Assembly: GCF_042466665.1 (NCBI RefSeq)
Contig: NZ_CP162102.1
Location: 6,014,001 to 6,078,000, forward strand
DNA length: 64,000 bases
Origin: Peterkaempfera podocarpi
Lineage (GTDB): Bacteria; Actinomycetota; Actinomycetes; Streptomycetales; Streptomycetaceae
Reading direction: 5' to 3'
In this document: piece after piece, positions 63,513 through 64,000 of the stretch
Layout of the letters: each line of letters begins with the position of its first letter
Position numbering within the stretch: the stretch's first letter is position 1
Made by a program: the position numbers and the translations under genes
Notes under the pieces: generated by a model
Database searches by the model: none
The model's input: only the letters and a program-made list of their open reading frames with translations
Told to the model about the DNA's origin: nothing

Positions 63513-64000
63513 ATGTCGAAGCCAGAGCTAGCCCCGGTGGTCGATCACTTCTACTCGCAGGTCATCGACGAAAGCACCCGACTCAGCACGTCGGCGGACG
63601 GACGGCTTGAACTGCTCCGCACACAGGAGATCCTTCGGCGGTTCTTGCCGCCGCCGCCCGCCCGCATCCTCGATGTCGGCGGTGGCCCCGGCATCCATGC
63701 CCAGTGGTTGATGGAGGATGGCTACGAGGTCGAGCTGATCGACCCGGTAGCACGGCACGTAGAGCGAGCTGCGAAGGTCTGCTCAGCGGAACTGGGGGAC
63801 GCCCGACGGCTCACTGCTGCGGACGCGTCCTACGACGTGGTGCTGGTGCTCGGCCCGCTCTACCACTTGCCGGCCCCCCGAGATCGGCAGGCGGCACTCT
63901 CCGAAGCCCTACGCGTGCTGAAGCCAGGTGGACTCGTGGCTGCCGCCGCGATCAACCGATACGCGTCCATCTTCGAGCACGTCACCTACGCGCACCTTCA
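63513..64000 (+). CDS. Class I SAM-dependent methyltransferase, N-terminal part (runs off window)
   Basis: ATG 63513 opens SKPELAPVVDHFYSQVIDES; SAM-binding motif I is clear (RILDVGGGPGIHAQWL), then VELIDPVARHVERA (motif II) and SYDVVLVLGPLYHLPAPRDR followed by ALRVLKPGGLVAAAAINRYA. The substrate is unknown. It is divergent from the GntR gene with a shared 60-base control region. The 3' end lies beyond base 64000. Confidence 0.85.
   Translation, partial: MSKPELAPVVDHFYSQVIDESTRLSTSADGRLELLRTQEILRRFLPPPPARILDVGGGPGIHAQWLMEDGYEVELIDPVARHVERAAKVCSAELGDARRLTAADASYDVVLVLGPLYHLPAPRDRQAALSEALRVLKPGGLVAAAAINRYASIFEHVTYAHL

Larger units (their letters stand above)
48504..64000. mobile_element. Left part of an actinomycete integrative and conjugative element (AICE)
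   Basis: From the tRNA-like attachment site rightwards the genes follow AICE logic: cargo, int, xis, replication (primase-polymerase and helicase), several small membrane genes, an FtsK-type Tra, Spd-like protein and a GntR/UTRA repressor, nearly all on the minus strand with overlapping starts and stops. The right end is not in the window. Some replication genes are damaged (frameshifted primase), so mobility is uncertain. The boundary at 48504 is inferred. Confidence 0.7.

Overview
The window looks like accessory DNA from a Streptomyces or close relative. The evidence is very high GC with GC-biased third codon positions, AGGAG-type ribosome sites with frequent GTG/TTG starts, an actinobacterial type I-E CRISPR repeat, and an actinomycete integrative and conjugative element (AICE) gene set. 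No rRNA and no complete tRNA gene is visible. Most of the window is mobile or decaying DNA.

Layout. (1) 1-4050: an XRE-like regulator and a zinc-ribbon-rich recombinase-like gene, the latter cut by an IS5-family element (2370-4050) carrying a transposase and an antisense passenger gene. (2) 4051-12065: a type I-E CRISPR-Cas locus. The IS removed the N-terminus of casA/cse1, no cas3 is present, cse2-cas7e-cas5e-cas6e-cas1e are intact and cas2e has a one-base frameshift. A 37-repeat array follows and is read on the minus strand, towards the cas genes. (3) 12066-25671: a divergent pair made of a very large secreted protein (frameshifted) and a 2,406-residue RHS protein. The RHS protein ends in a Hint domain and a DddA/SCP1.201-like deaminase toxin, with a convergent candidate immunity gene. 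(4) 25690-29303: two transposase remnants and a rare fusion of ADP-ribosylglycohydrolase, dual-specificity phosphatase and a second ADP-ribosylglycohydrolase-like domain. (5) 29730-48548: an approximately 18.5 kb island bounded by two 288-bp direct repeats, each ending in the 3' half of a tRNA. It holds small membrane, lipoprotein and secreted genes, SUKH immunity genes, several IS copies and fragments, and a toxin tip whose immunity gene is split by an IS. (6) 48504-64000: the left part of an AICE, with int, xis, primase-polymerase and helicase replication genes, a GGDEF protein, a Toprim-like protein, an FtsK-type Tra, Spd-like membrane genes, a GntR/UTRA regulator with palindromic operators, and a partial methyltransferase. 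A lower-GC two-gene DUF262 + HEPN module sits between the attachment-like site and int, flanked by 22-bp direct repeats. It is the best candidate here for a little-described defence system.

How the parts work together. The CRISPR locus can probably still make crRNA and most of Cascade, but as drawn it cannot degrade DNA (no Cas3, broken Cse1) or acquire spacers (broken Cas2) unless these are supplied in trans. The RHS protein and its neighbours form a contact-dependent or secreted toxin locus with immunity. The AICE genes cover excision and integration, replication, conjugal transfer and repression. All function calls come from reading the sequence; no database search was run.
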